Below are positions 44,735-52,902 of a stretch of 64,000 bases of DNA, in pieces. The notes beneath the pieces are model-generated. The model saw nothing but the letters and a program-made list of their open reading frames with translations. It did not search any database and had not been told where the DNA came from. The translations under genes were made by a program, and so were the position numbers. Within the stretch, counting starts at the first letter, position 1, and each line of letters starts with the position of its first letter. The stretch lies in the NCBI GenBank assembly GCA_035306605.1, contig DATGNR010000027.1; one strand, 5' to 3'. The DNA is from Xanthomarina sp035306605 (GTDB taxonomy: Bacteria > Bacteroidota > Bacteroidia > Flavobacteriales > Flavobacteriaceae).

Positions 44735-45610
44735 ATGGCATACATCGATTATTATAAAATTTTGGGAGTTTCTAAAAGTGCTACGGAACAAGAAATTAAA
44801 AAAGCATATAGAAAATTAGCCCGCAAATATCATCCAGATTTAAATCCTAACGATAAAGAAGCTGAAATAAAATTCAAGGAAATTAATGAAGCGAACGAAG
44901 TTTTAAGCCATCCAGAAAATCGTAAAAAATACGACGAACACGGTAAAGATTGGAAGCACGCTGAAGAATTTGAAAGAACCAGACAGCAACAACAGGAAAG
45001 TAGGCATCAACAATATTCAGGCGGGTTTGATGACAGCGATTTTTCTGATTTCTTCGAGTCCATGTTTGGTGGAGCACGACAAAGAACAAGTAGTGCCATG
45101 TTTCGCGGACAGGATTATAATGCCGAGTTACAATTGGATTTAAGTGAGGTTTATACTAGTCATAAACGCACTTTAACTGTCAATAACAAAAACATTCGAA
45201 TAAAAATCCCTGCTGGTATCGAAAATGGTCAGGTAATAAAAATTCCAGGTTATGGTGGCAAAGGCGTTAACAAAGGTCCTAACGGCGATTTATATATAAA
45301 ATTTAATATTGTAAACAATACCAACTTCAAAAGAAACCATGATAATCTATACACTACTGTAGATTTAGATCTTTACAAATCTCTTTTAGGTGGAGACGTT
45401 ACAGTAAACACCTTTGATGGCAAGGTTAAACTAAAAGTAAAACCCGAAACCCAAAATGGAACTCAGGTAAAACTAAAAGGCAAAGGTTTTCCTGTTTATA
45501 AAAAAGATGGTCAGTTTGGCGATTTATATATAACGTACAACATAAAAACACCAACAAACCTTACTACCAAGGAAAAAGAATTATTTACTGAATTAGCAAA
45601 ATTAAGATGA
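44735..45610 (+). CDS. DnaJ-type co-chaperone (CbpA-like)
   Basis: A 291-residue Hsp40 without the zinc-finger domain. The J domain (residues 1-70) has the HPD motif in KYHPDLNP. A glycine/glutamine-rich linker with FDDSDFSDFFESMFGG follows, then the two C-terminal beta domains (about 120-285). It would deliver unfolded clients to DnaK. It is followed directly by a CbpM-like gene, the same pairing as cbpA-cbpM in E. coli, where CbpA is a stationary-phase DnaJ. Confidence 0.94.
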   Translation: MAYIDYYKILGVSKSATEQEIKKAYRKLARKYHPDLNPNDKEAEIKFKEINEANEVLSHPENRKKYDEHGKDWKHAEEFERTRQQQQESRHQQYSGGFDDSDFSDFFESMFGGARQRTSSAMFRGQDYNAELQLDLSEVYTSHKRTLTVNNKNIRIKIPAGIENGQVIKIPGYGGKGVNKGPNGDLYIKFNIVNNTNFKRNHDNLYTTVDLDLYKSLLGGDVTVNTFDGKVKLKVKPETQNGTQVKLKGKGFPVYKKDGQFGDLYITYNIKTPTNLTTKEKELFTELAKLR

Positions 45611-45909
45611 TTATGGACACAGAAAACTTAATAACCATACAAGAGTTTTGCTCGATTTATAAGGTTCCAAAAACATTTATAACCTCCTTATACGAATTTG
45701 AGTTAATTGAAATTACAACAAAAGAAAATACACCATGTGTTCGTGTAACACAAATAAAGGAAATTGAAAAGCTTATTAGATTCCATTATGAAATGGATAT
45801 TAATTTAGAAGGAATTCATGCTATTGCAAATTTGTTAAATAAGGTGGAAACCTTACAGAATGAAATAAAAAATCTCCATAACAAATTAGATTTCTACGAA
45901 AGGGAATAA
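45607..45909 (+). CDS. CbpM-like chaperone modulator
   Basis: A 100-residue protein overlapping the DnaJ-type gene by 4 bases (ATGA). It has a MerR-like N-terminal part (LITIQEFCSIYKVPKTFITSLYEFELIEI) and a C-terminal coiled coil. This matches CbpM, which binds the J domain of CbpA and inhibits it. Gene order and overlap support the call more than sequence alone. Confidence 0.85.
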   Translation: MIMDTENLITIQEFCSIYKVPKTFITSLYEFELIEITTKENTPCVRVTQIKEIEKLIRFHYEMDINLEGIHAIANLLNKVETLQNEIKNLHNKLDFYERE

Positions 45910-45958
45910 ATTCAGATATTGCTGCCAAATCAAATGTTGAATAATCAAATAGTACATC

Positions 45959-46528
45959 ATGCTAATTAGAAGAGCTAAAGTAGAGGAATCAAAAGCAATT
46001 GCGCCATTTATGATGCTTGCCATGAACGACATTGTATTTCAATTTATTGGAGAGAATTCCACGGAAAAAGCTACTCAGTTTTTAGAACATCTTATTAGTA
46101 AAATTGGAAATCAATATTCTTATGAAAATTGTTGGGTTGTAGAAAATGAAGGTCAAATTATTGCTGCAGCAAATGTTTATGATGGAGGAAAGCTTTATGA
46201 ACTTAGAGCACCTGTAGCCGAAACAATTAAAGAGATGTTTAACAGAGATTTTAACCCAGAAGATGAAACGCAAGAAGGAGAGTTTTATATTGATTGCGTA
46301 GGTGTGGATCCTAGTCAACAAGCCAAAGGAATTGGCTCTAAAATTTTTCAGTTTTTAATTGAAGAGTATGTTGCTAATAGAAATGAAACATTGGGTTTAT
46401 TAGTAGATAAAGACAACCCAAACGCTAAAAAACTATACTTAAAATTAGGGTTTGAAGTTATGGGAGAAAAAACTTTAGCTGGGAAGAAATTGGATCACCT
46501 TCAAATAAAAAACAATAACCATTCATAG
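45959..46528 (+). CDS. GNAT-family N-acetyltransferase
   Basis: A 189-residue acetyl-CoA-dependent transferase. The acetyl-CoA loop is VGVDPSQQAKGIGSKIFQFL (V/I-x-x-x-x-R/Q-x-x-G-x-G/A), followed by VDKDNPNAKKLYLKLGFEV. The substrate is unknown. It lies between the chaperone operon and the convergent MlaD gene and has no copy of the CRP/FNR-type site. Confidence 0.88.
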   Translation: MLIRRAKVEESKAIAPFMMLAMNDIVFQFIGENSTEKATQFLEHLISKIGNQYSYENCWVVENEGQIIAAANVYDGGKLYELRAPVAETIKEMFNRDFNPEDETQEGEFYIDCVGVDPSQQAKGIGSKIFQFLIEEYVANRNETLGLLVDKDNPNAKKLYLKLGFEVMGEKTLAGKKLDHLQIKNNNHS

Positions 46529-46544
46529 GTAAAACCGCTTTTTC

Positions 46545-47531
46545 TTATTCCTTCTGATTTTCAGCCTTCCTCTCTTCTTTTTCTAACTTTCTAAAATAAC
46601 CACGAGTTAAGATGTTATGTTTTAAAGCTTCCATATTTTGATTAAACTTATCCGTCCCCTCATTAATATGTTTAACAGATTCTTCAAGTTGTTTTACTAA
46701 TACGGAATCATTAAACAAATAATTAACGGCACCTTCACCCTCTTTAAAATTGGTAATGGTTTCGTTTAAGTTGGAGATTACAGATTGGATTTCTACACTT
46801 GAAGTTTCTAGATTAGAAATAATATGTCTTACTTTATTTCCTTCGGTAGTATCAGTCAATAAAACACCAGCAACACTTTCATTTAAATCAATTTGACTTA
46901 TAAGAGAATTAAGTTGCAACATGGTTCTATTGGCTTCTTGACTTGTAAGTTTTAAATTATTTAGAGTTTGCTTGATGTCGTTGGTTGCAATGGTGTCGTT
47001 AATTAACATTCCCAAAGTTCCTTTACCTTTTGTTATATCATTTACAATATCCAATAATTTTGAAGTTAATAAAGCTGCATTTTCATTGGTCGTGTTTAAA
47101 GTGTTTAGCATTTCACCTGTTCCAATTTTTGTATACGTTTTAATCACATCTCCTTGACTTATTGGCTCAGCAGAACCTTCGCCTGGGATAATATTTACAA
47201 TCATATTTCCAACTAAACCATCAGAACCTATTGTAGCTATAGCATTTTTTTTTATATGCCTAACCATCTTTTCATTAATAATCAATTCTACATTTATGGT
47301 AGAATCATTTCTTATGGCTATGTTTTTTACTATTCCAACATTAATTCCAGAATAACGCACATTATTGCCTTGCATAAGGCCATTCACATTATTAAAATTA
47401 GCGCTTATGGTAAAAGTTTTATCGAACATATTTTTCTGGTCGCCAATAAAATAGATAGCCGTTATAAAAATAACCAAGCCAATAATTACAAAAAGACCTA
47501 GATTAAAAGTTTCCTTTTTAGTTTTTTTCAT
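46545..47531 (-). CDS. mlaD: MlaD-type lipid-transport protein (MCE domain)
   Basis: A 328-residue protein anchored by one N-terminal helix (about 11-30). The MCE domain (about 38-118, VNGLMQGNNVRYSGINVGIVKNI) forms the periplasmic lipid channel, and a long helical, Asn/Thr-rich C-terminal region follows. MlaD proteins are the substrate-binding part of ABC systems that move phospholipids between inner and outer membranes. Last gene of the mlaE-mlaF-mlaD operon; the C-terminal extension is longer than in E. coli MlaD. Confidence 0.9.
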   Translation of the reverse strand: MKKTKKETFNLGLFVIIGLVIFITAIYFIGDQKNMFDKTFTISANFNNVNGLMQGNNVRYSGINVGIVKNIAIRNDSTINVELIINEKMVRHIKKNAIATIGSDGLVGNMIVNIIPGEGSAEPISQGDVIKTYTKIGTGEMLNTLNTTNENAALLTSKLLDIVNDITKGKGTLGMLINDTIATNDIKQTLNNLKLTSQEANRTMLQLNSLISQIDLNESVAGVLLTDTTEGNKVRHIISNLETSSVEIQSVISNLNETITNFKEGEGAVNYLFNDSVLVKQLEESVKHINEGTDKFNQNMEALKHNILTRGYFRKLEKEERKAENQKE

Positions 47532-47546
47532 CGAGTTATTTTTAAA

Positions 47547-48326
47547 TCATTTAAAAAACGCTTTTACTTGTTCTTCTTCCGAAGAAGCTAATTCTGCGAA
47601 AGTACCTTCGGCATAATTAGTACCATCCACCAATAAGATCATACGTTCACTAACTACTCTAGCACAATCCACATCGTGTGTAATAATTAACGAAGAAGTT
47701 TTATACTGTTTTTGCACACGCCTCATTAACTCAATAATTTCTTTTGACGTTATGGGGTCCAATCCACTAGTAGGCTCATCGTATAGAATAATTTTAGGTT
47801 TTAAAATAAGTGCTCTTGCCAAAGCAATCCGTTTTTTCATTCCTCCAGAAAGCTCAGAAGGCATTAAATTAATAGTATGTGCCAAACCTACACTTTCCAG
47901 AGCTTCCATTACTAAGGCTGTGGTATCGGTTATATCTCCGAACTTCTTTTTATGTCTACGCAATGGAAATTCTAAGTTTTCTCTAACGGTCATGGAATCA
48001 TAAAGTGCGTTTCCTTGAAACAGAAACCCTATTTCTGTACGGATTTCGTCCAACTCTACACGACTAAGCTTAGTAATATCCCTTCCCATAACCTTTATAC
48101 TTCCCGAGTCTACTTCCATTAAGCCAACCAGACATTTAATCATAACTGATTTACCTGAGCCAGACTTTCCCATAATGACGAGATTTTCACCTTCATAAAG
48201 CTCAAGGTTAAATCCGTTTAAAACATGATTGTTTCCAAAGGATTTTCTTAATTCAACAATTTCAAGCATTAGATTTCTTGATTCTACCTTCTTAAATATA
48301 TCTGGTATGTTTTCAGTTTGATTCAT
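47547..48326 (-). CDS. mlaF: MlaF-type ABC transporter ATPase
   Basis: A 259-residue ATPase with Walker A GKSGSGKS, Q-loop in FLFQGNALYDSMTVREN, the signature LSGGMKKR and Walker B ILYDEPTSGLDP. The FQGNALYDSMTV region and GLDPITS are typical of the Mla/MCE class. It powers lipid transport together with MlaE (gene 3 bases upstream) and MlaD (15 bases downstream). Confidence 0.95.
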   Translation of the reverse strand: MNQTENIPDIFKKVESRNLMLEIVELRKSFGNNHVLNGFNLELYEGENLVIMGKSGSGKSVMIKCLVGLMEVDSGSIKVMGRDITKLSRVELDEIRTEIGFLFQGNALYDSMTVRENLEFPLRRHKKKFGDITDTTALVMEALESVGLAHTINLMPSELSGGMKKRIALARALILKPKIILYDEPTSGLDPITSKEIIELMRRVQKQYKTSSLIITHDVDCARVVSERMILLVDGTNYAEGTFAELASSEEEQVKAFFK

Positions 48327-48329
48327 TTA

Positions 48330-49103
48330 TTAAAGTTCAATAAATATGTCGGTTACAAAAACAGCAATAAAATCTAAAATAAATAAAAGCATAGAGGCAT
48401 AAACTACAGCAGAATTTGCTGCCTGCCCGACCCCTACAGTTCCCTTTTCACATGTATAACCTTTATAGCACCCTACAAGTCCAATAGCAAATCCAAAGAA
48501 ATAGGTTTTAATTACTGCCGGAATAAGATCGCTAAACTCAAGAGTACTGAAGACCTTGTTAAAGTACAAAACAAAGGACACACTGCCCTTGGAATTTTCA
48601 ATTAAATACGATCCAAATAGCGCAATAGCATCTCCAAAAATAACCAATATAGGAAGCATTAATGTTGCTGCTAGAATTCTTGTAACCACTAAAAACTTAA
48701 ACGGATTTGTCCCAGAAACCTCCATGGCATCAATCTGCTCTGTAACTTTCATCGAGCCTAATTCTGCGCCAATTCCTGAGGCTATTCTTCCTGCAAATGT
48801 CAACGCTATAATTACTGGGCCAATTTCTCGAATTATAGAAATTCCAACCATAGAAGGCATCCAAGATTCAGCTCCAAATTCTTGTAAGGTCGGCCTTGTT
48901 TGCAAGGTTAAAACCAAACCTATTATAAACCCTGTTACACCAACCAATAAAACAGACCGGTTTCCAATACTATAACATTGCCTTAAAAGTTCTTTAAATT
49001 CAAAAGGTTTTGTAAAAACCTCTTTAAAGAAACGACCTGAAAAATATGTTAACTCGCCAACTTCAATAAAAAAAGATTTAAAACTGCTTTTAGATTCTTG
49101 CAT
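48330..49103 (-). CDS. mlaE: MlaE-type permease
   Basis: An inner-membrane permease of about 257 residues of the MlaE/YrbE family, with the family stretch SIIREIGPVIIALTFAGRIASGIGAELGSMKVTEQIDAME and five or six helices. The frame extends upstream to a TTG at 49127. That codon overlaps the predicted -7 box, so I place the start at ATG 49103 (MQESKSSFKSFF). First gene of the mla operon; the divergent neighbour is a patatin-like phospholipase. Confidence 0.94.
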   Translation of the reverse strand: MQESKSSFKSFFIEVGELTYFSGRFFKEVFTKPFEFKELLRQCYSIGNRSVLLVGVTGFIIGLVLTLQTRPTLQEFGAESWMPSMVGISIIREIGPVIIALTFAGRIASGIGAELGSMKVTEQIDAMEVSGTNPFKFLVVTRILAATLMLPILVIFGDAIALFGSYLIENSKGSVSFVLYFNKVFSTLEFSDLIPAVIKTYFFGFAIGLVGCYKGYTCEKGTVGVGQAANSAVVYASMLLFILDFIAVFVTDIFIEL

Positions 49104-49124
49104 GACTGGCCAATATAAGTCTAT

Positions 49125-49188
49125 CAAAGATACGCGTTGTTACCTGATACTAAAATGATTAAAATCACTTTAAAAAGTTGTAATTTTG
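49125..49188. promoter_or_regulatory. divergent promoters with CRP/FNR-type site F (mlaEFD and patatin)
   Basis: TGAT-TAAA-ATCA (49156-49167) is centred 29.5 bases from the consensus -7 box TATCTTTG of mlaE (minus strand, 49132-49125). In the other direction a consensus TAATTTTG (49181-49188) begins 19.5 bases from the centre, one helical turn closer. At that position the protein could repress or replace the -33 contact for the patatin gene. Confidence 0.72.
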
Positions 49189-49207
49189 TAAAGCCAAAAG
49201 AAAAACA

Positions 49208-49990
49208 ATGAATATAGGATTAGTATTATCAGGTGGAGGAATGAGAGGGGCTGCGCATATTGGAGCAATAAAAGCTCTTGAAGAGCATAATATTTACCCA
49301 ACACATATTGCGGGAACTAGCGCAGGAGCCATTGTAGGCGCACTTTATGCTTACGGCTGTAGTTGGGAGGAAATTTTAAAGTTTTTTAAAGCAACTTCCA
49401 TTCTAGATATTACCAAATACGCCATTAGCAAACCCGGTATTTTAGATGCCGACAAATTCTATAATAGTTTTAAAAAATATTTTCCTGAAGATAATTTCAG
49501 TATATTAAAAAAAGATCTTCAAATTACAGCTACCAATATTTTAAATGGTGATTTAATGGTTTTCAACCAGGGAGAGCTTATAAAACCAATTTTAGCGTCA
49601 GCTGCTTTTCCTGGCGTATTTTCACCTGTAAAAATTGATGACTCCTATTATGTAGATGGCGGAACATTAAATAATTTCCCAGTAGAGCTTGTAAAAAAAC
49701 TATGCGATAAAACCATTGGAGTTTACGTAAACGGTTTTGACCATATTGATATTAAGGAACTAATGCACTCCCATCATGTAGCCGAAAGAGCTTTTAAATT
49801 GAAATCCGTAAGAGAAGATTACATGAAATTCAGAAAATGCGATTTACTTATTTGTCCGAAAGGCTTAGATCAATATGGAACTTTCGACAAAAAAAATCTG
49901 AAACATATTTTCGATCTTGGATATAGCACAACTATAGAGGTGTTAAAAAATTTTGATATTACTAAAAACAAAGAACTAAAAACAGTTTAA
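49208..49990 (+). CDS. patatin-like phospholipase
   Basis: A 260-residue lipid acyl hydrolase with the oxyanion hole SGGGMRGAAH, the nucleophile elbow GTSAG (Ser at about residue 41) and the catalytic Asp in VDGGTLNNFP. It has no signal peptide, so it should act in the cytoplasm or be peripheral to the inner membrane. Sharing a control region with mlaEFD points to phospholipid turnover during the same response. Confidence 0.93.
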   Translation: MNIGLVLSGGGMRGAAHIGAIKALEEHNIYPTHIAGTSAGAIVGALYAYGCSWEEILKFFKATSILDITKYAISKPGILDADKFYNSFKKYFPEDNFSILKKDLQITATNILNGDLMVFNQGELIKPILASAAFPGVFSPVKIDDSYYVDGGTLNNFPVELVKKLCDKTIGVYVNGFDHIDIKELMHSHHVAERAFKLKSVREDYMKFRKCDLLICPKGLDQYGTFDKKNLKHIFDLGYSTTIEVLKNFDITKNKELKTV

Positions 49991-49993
49991 AAC

Positions 49994-50036
49994 TGATTGT
50001 TATCATATTTAATTCAAGAATTTCCCCGTAATTTTA
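49994..50036 (+). promoter_or_regulatory. promoter with CRP/FNR-type site G (HMA protein gene)
   Basis: TGAT-TGTT-ATCA (49994-50005) is centred 29.5 bases upstream of TAATTTTA (50029-50036, one mismatch to TAnnTTTG). The ATG is only 19 bases beyond the -7 box, so the mRNA leader is very short. Confidence 0.75.
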
Positions 50037-50054
50037 GTTAAACTATTTTCTAAA

Positions 50055-50270
50055 ATGAAAACAACCTTGCGTATCCAAAATATTAATTGTGGGGGCTGCT
50101 TAACCACGATAGCTACAAGACTTTCAGAAATTAATAACATTTCCGATATTTTTGTAAGTATAGAAAATAAAACTGTTTCATTTGAATATAACACCCATCA
50201 CGAATTGGAAAAAACAAAACATGTGCTTTCAATGATAGGATATCCAGTAATCGGGATGGATAATCATTAA
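50055..50270 (+). CDS. heavy-metal-associated (HMA) domain protein
   Basis: A 71-residue single-domain protein with the metal-binding CxxC (C12-G-G-C15, in IQNINCGGCLTTIATRL) and the usual beta-alpha-beta-beta-alpha-beta order. Such small HMA proteins are copper chaperones that hand Cu(I) to P-type ATPases or, in low oxygen, to cytochrome oxidase assembly. No copper ATPase is adjacent. It is the last gene with a CRP/FNR-type site in this region. Confidence 0.88.
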   Translation: MKTTLRIQNINCGGCLTTIATRLSEINNISDIFVSIENKTVSFEYNTHHELEKTKHVLSMIGYPVIGMDNH

Positions 50271-50603
50271 TTATATTCCAAAAAACACTTTACACAGCTG
50301 TCACTAGCTATCAAAAAAACACGATATGTTTTAAAAACTATATATTCTAGTTTTAACATTATTATTTTTAACAATCTGAGGTAACCTAAAACCTAATAAC
50401 AAAGCTGTTGCCATTGAAAGTTGCATACAGACCCAAGAAATTCCAGAAGAAACCAAAATACTAATAGATTGCTCCCAAACAGTTTTGTTACTAAAACTAT
50501 TCAAATAAAAAATAACTTTCAATTTTTAAATTCCATTGCTACCCATTTTAACTCTTAACCTTCTTATTCAATTTCAAGAGCTTATTTTAGTTAGGCACAA
50601 TCC

Positions 50604-50837
50604 ATGGATTATAGATTCGTTAACCCATGCGGATTACTATACCATGAAAGAAACTCCTTTGTTAACAATCAGAAATATTTAATTATACTAAAAGAAGGAA
50701 GTCAAATAAACATTCCTGATTCAATAGAAACTCTAAAATTATTGAACACTCAAATAAGGATTATTTCCGATTTGAATATTATAAACAAGTTCGAAGATAA
50801 AATGCTTTTAAAAGACATTAATAAAAGTAATAAATAA
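50604..50837 (+). CDS. possible small protein of unknown function
   Basis: A 77-codon frame with plausible composition (MDYRFVNPCGLLYHERNSF...) and no hydrophobic segment. I do not recognise it and see no clear promoter, so it may be a chance frame. The flanking stretches 50271-50603 and 50838-50953 show no other feature I can support. Confidence 0.3.
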   Translation: MDYRFVNPCGLLYHERNSFVNNQKYLIILKEGSQINIPDSIETLKLLNTQIRIISDLNIINKFEDKMLLKDINKSNK

Positions 50838-50953
50838 GCTTAAAGCCAAGGATGGTGTTTATAAATCATGCTTGAATTTTCTCTATTAGAATACAAATTA
50901 CTTATAGATAATTCAATATCTTGTAAAAATATTGAAAAAACATAATATAAAAC

Positions 50954-51709
50954 ATGAATTCAAATTTAGCAGTTCTTATAGATGGAGACAATATTCCTTC
51001 GGCACACGTGAAGGAAATGATGGAAGAAATCGCAAAATATGGCAATCCAACCATTAAAAGAATTTATGGAGATTGGACCAAACCACATCTTTCTAAATGG
51101 AAAGATCTTTTACTACAAAACGCCATTACTCCCATTCAACAATACGCGTATACCACCGGAAAAAATGCTACAGATTCTGCCATGATTATAGATGCCATGG
51201 ATATTCTTTATTCCAATAAAGTAAATGGTTTTTGTTTAGTTTCCAGCGATAGTGATTTTACTAGATTAGCAACAAGGTTAAGAGAAGCCGGTATGCAAGT
51301 TATTGGTATTGGCGAAAAAAAGACTCCAACCCCTTTTATAGTAGCCTGCGACAGATTTATTTATGTTGAAATATTAAGAACACAATCTGAAAAGAAAGAC
51401 GAAACTAGTAGCAAGGATAAAAACAAAGACACTATTGATAAAATTACCCCACAGGTTATTAAATTAATTTCCACAACAATTGATGATTTGTCAGACGAGG
51501 AAGGATGGGCGTTTTTAGGAGATGTTGGTAGTTTACTTCAGAAAAAACAACCAAATTTCGATTCTAGAAATTACGGTTTCGAAAAACTAACACCTTTGAT
51601 TAAATCCACCGAATATTTTGAGGTAGAACAAAGAGAAACTCCAAAAAGTAAACACAAACTTATCTATGTAAAAAACATAGATAAGTCGAAAAAACGATCA
51701 AAAAAATAA
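50954..51709 (+). CDS. NYN-domain RNase with C-terminal OST-HTH/LOTUS domain
   Basis: A 251-residue protein. The NYN (PIN-like) domain spans about 5-140, with LAVLIDGDNIPSAHVKEM, DSAMIIDAMDILY and CLVSSDSDFTRLATRLRE supplying the acidic metal site. An OST-HTH/LOTUS domain follows (about 160-240, SDEEGWAFLGDVGSLLQKKQ). LabA/LotA-type proteins with this architecture are thought to bind and cleave RNA. It is followed 9 bases later by the ChaN-like gene. Confidence 0.9.
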   Translation: MNSNLAVLIDGDNIPSAHVKEMMEEIAKYGNPTIKRIYGDWTKPHLSKWKDLLLQNAITPIQQYAYTTGKNATDSAMIIDAMDILYSNKVNGFCLVSSDSDFTRLATRLREAGMQVIGIGEKKTPTPFIVACDRFIYVEILRTQSEKKDETSSKDKNKDTIDKITPQVIKLISTTIDDLSDEEGWAFLGDVGSLLQKKQPNFDSRNYGFEKLTPLIKSTEYFEVEQRETPKSKHKLIYVKNIDKSKKRSKK

Positions 51710-51718
51710 AAATTCCAC

Positions 51719-52603
51719 ATGAAACAATTAATATTTACGGTATTCATGTGCATAACATTTATATGCTCAACAACTGCGCAAAGCAAGCCAGCCTACCAAC
51801 TTTTTAAAAACAATGGAAAACAGGCTGATTATGAAAAAATGATTATAGATTTAGCCAAAAGCGACATGGTTTTTTTTGGCGAATACCATAACAACCCTAT
51901 TTCGCATTGGTTACAGTTTGAAATGAGTAAAAGTTTCTTCGAAATTAAAGGAGATAAATTATTTTTTGGAGCGGAAATGTTTGAAAATGGTAATCAATTA
52001 GTGATAAACGAATACCTTCAAGGGTTTTACCCTGAAGATAAAATGCTTCCAGAAATCACACAATTATGGAGCAATTACAAAACAGATTACAGTCCTTTAG
52101 TAGAATTTGCCAAAGAAAACAAATTACGTTTTATAGCCACTAACATACCTAGAAGATATGCTTCTATGCTATATAAAAAAGGAATGGATGCTTTAAAAGA
52201 ATTAAGCCCAGAAGCCCTTGCTATGATTGGCCCAGACTTAGAAATGTATTTTGATCCAACGGAAAAAGCGTATGCTGAAATGGCCGATAAAATGGGTGGA
52301 CACATCCCACAAAACATGTTAAACATTCAAATTGCTCAAGCCGCTAAAGATGCAACTATGGCGCACTTTTCCCTTAAAAACTTTAGCCCTGGAGATTTCC
52401 TATTTCACTTCGAAGGTTCCTATCATTCCAATTACAACCAAGGTATTATATGGTGGATAAACAAAATCCAACCTGGATTAACCATTAAATCCATTACTAC
52501 GGTTATGCAATCGGAATGGGATGAAATGAGCAAAGAAGATAAAGCTGAAATAGCCAATTATATTGTTGTAGTGGCTGATAGCATGACACAGACCAATGGA
52601 TAA
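51719..52603 (+). CDS. ChaN-like haem-binding-type exported protein
   Basis: A 294-residue exported protein (signal peptide about 1-20). The ChaN/DUF399 signature is VFFGEYHNNPISHWLQFEMSK, and HFEGSYHSNYNQGIIWWI is near the C terminus. ChaN family members bind haem and are linked to iron acquisition; there is no lipobox cysteine here except near residue 16 inside the signal, so anchoring is uncertain. Ends at a strong terminator. Confidence 0.88.
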   Translation: MKQLIFTVFMCITFICSTTAQSKPAYQLFKNNGKQADYEKMIIDLAKSDMVFFGEYHNNPISHWLQFEMSKSFFEIKGDKLFFGAEMFENGNQLVINEYLQGFYPEDKMLPEITQLWSNYKTDYSPLVEFAKENKLRFIATNIPRRYASMLYKKGMDALKELSPEALAMIGPDLEMYFDPTEKAYAEMADKMGGHIPQNMLNIQIAQAAKDATMAHFSLKNFSPGDFLFHFEGSYHSNYNQGIIWWINKIQPGLTIKSITTVMQSEWDEMSKEDKAEIANYIVVVADSMTQTNG

Positions 52604-52620
52604 CTCATGAAATAATCTAT

Positions 52621-52657
52621 AAAAAAAGCCTTTATCTGTTGATAAAGGCTTTTTTTA
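52621..52657 (+). terminator. terminator of the NYN/ChaN gene pair
   Basis: A perfect 16-bp stem (AAAAAAAGCCTTTATC / GATAAAGGCTTTTTTT) with a TGTT loop, 18 bases after the stop codon. Confidence 0.92.
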
Positions 52658-52754
52658 TTTGAATCGGAAACTATCCTTCTAACTGATCATAGTTAATTTC
52701 AAAATAAGAAAGAATAATTATACAAATCACGTACAAATAATGTACAATAAAAAA

Positions 52755-52790
52755 GAAAAGCCTTGAAAATCAAACGATTAACAAGGCTTT
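52755..52790 (-). terminator. terminator of the tRNA-Gly/tRNA-Leu transcript
   Basis: AAAGCCTTG (52757-52765) pairs with CAAGGCTTT (52782-52790). On the minus strand the stem is followed by a T-rich tail, just after the tRNA-Leu 3' end. Confidence 0.8.
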
Positions 52791-52793
52791 AAG

Positions 52794-52877
52794 TACTGAA
52801 GGCGGGACTTGAACCCGCACGTCCTAATGGACATTGGATTTTAAGTCCAACGTGTCTACCGATTCCACCACTTCAGC
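52794..52877 (-). tRNA. tRNA-Leu (TAA)
   Basis: An 84-base class II tRNA on the minus strand. The acceptor begins GCTGAAG (52877-52871) and ends CTTCAGT with discriminator A at 52794. The anticodon loop contains TTAA, anticodon TAA, flanked by the stem TTGGAC/GTCCAA. The variable arm is long and the T-arm reads GGGTTCAAGTCC. It lies 26 bases downstream of tRNA-Gly, so both are probably one transcript. Confidence 0.95.
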
Positions 52878-52902
52878 TTGGTATATTTTTAATAGAGTAT
52901 AG

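Noticed and set aside
45910..45958. TGAATAATCA upstream of the GNAT gene as another regulon site
   Set aside because: Spacing between TGA and TCA is four bases instead of six, and there is no -7 box at the expected distance.
50331..50522. Minus-strand frame of 63 codons with a hydrophobic stretch
   Set aside because: No promoter, neighbours or family resemblance; the hydrophobic part is within what AT-rich DNA gives by chance.
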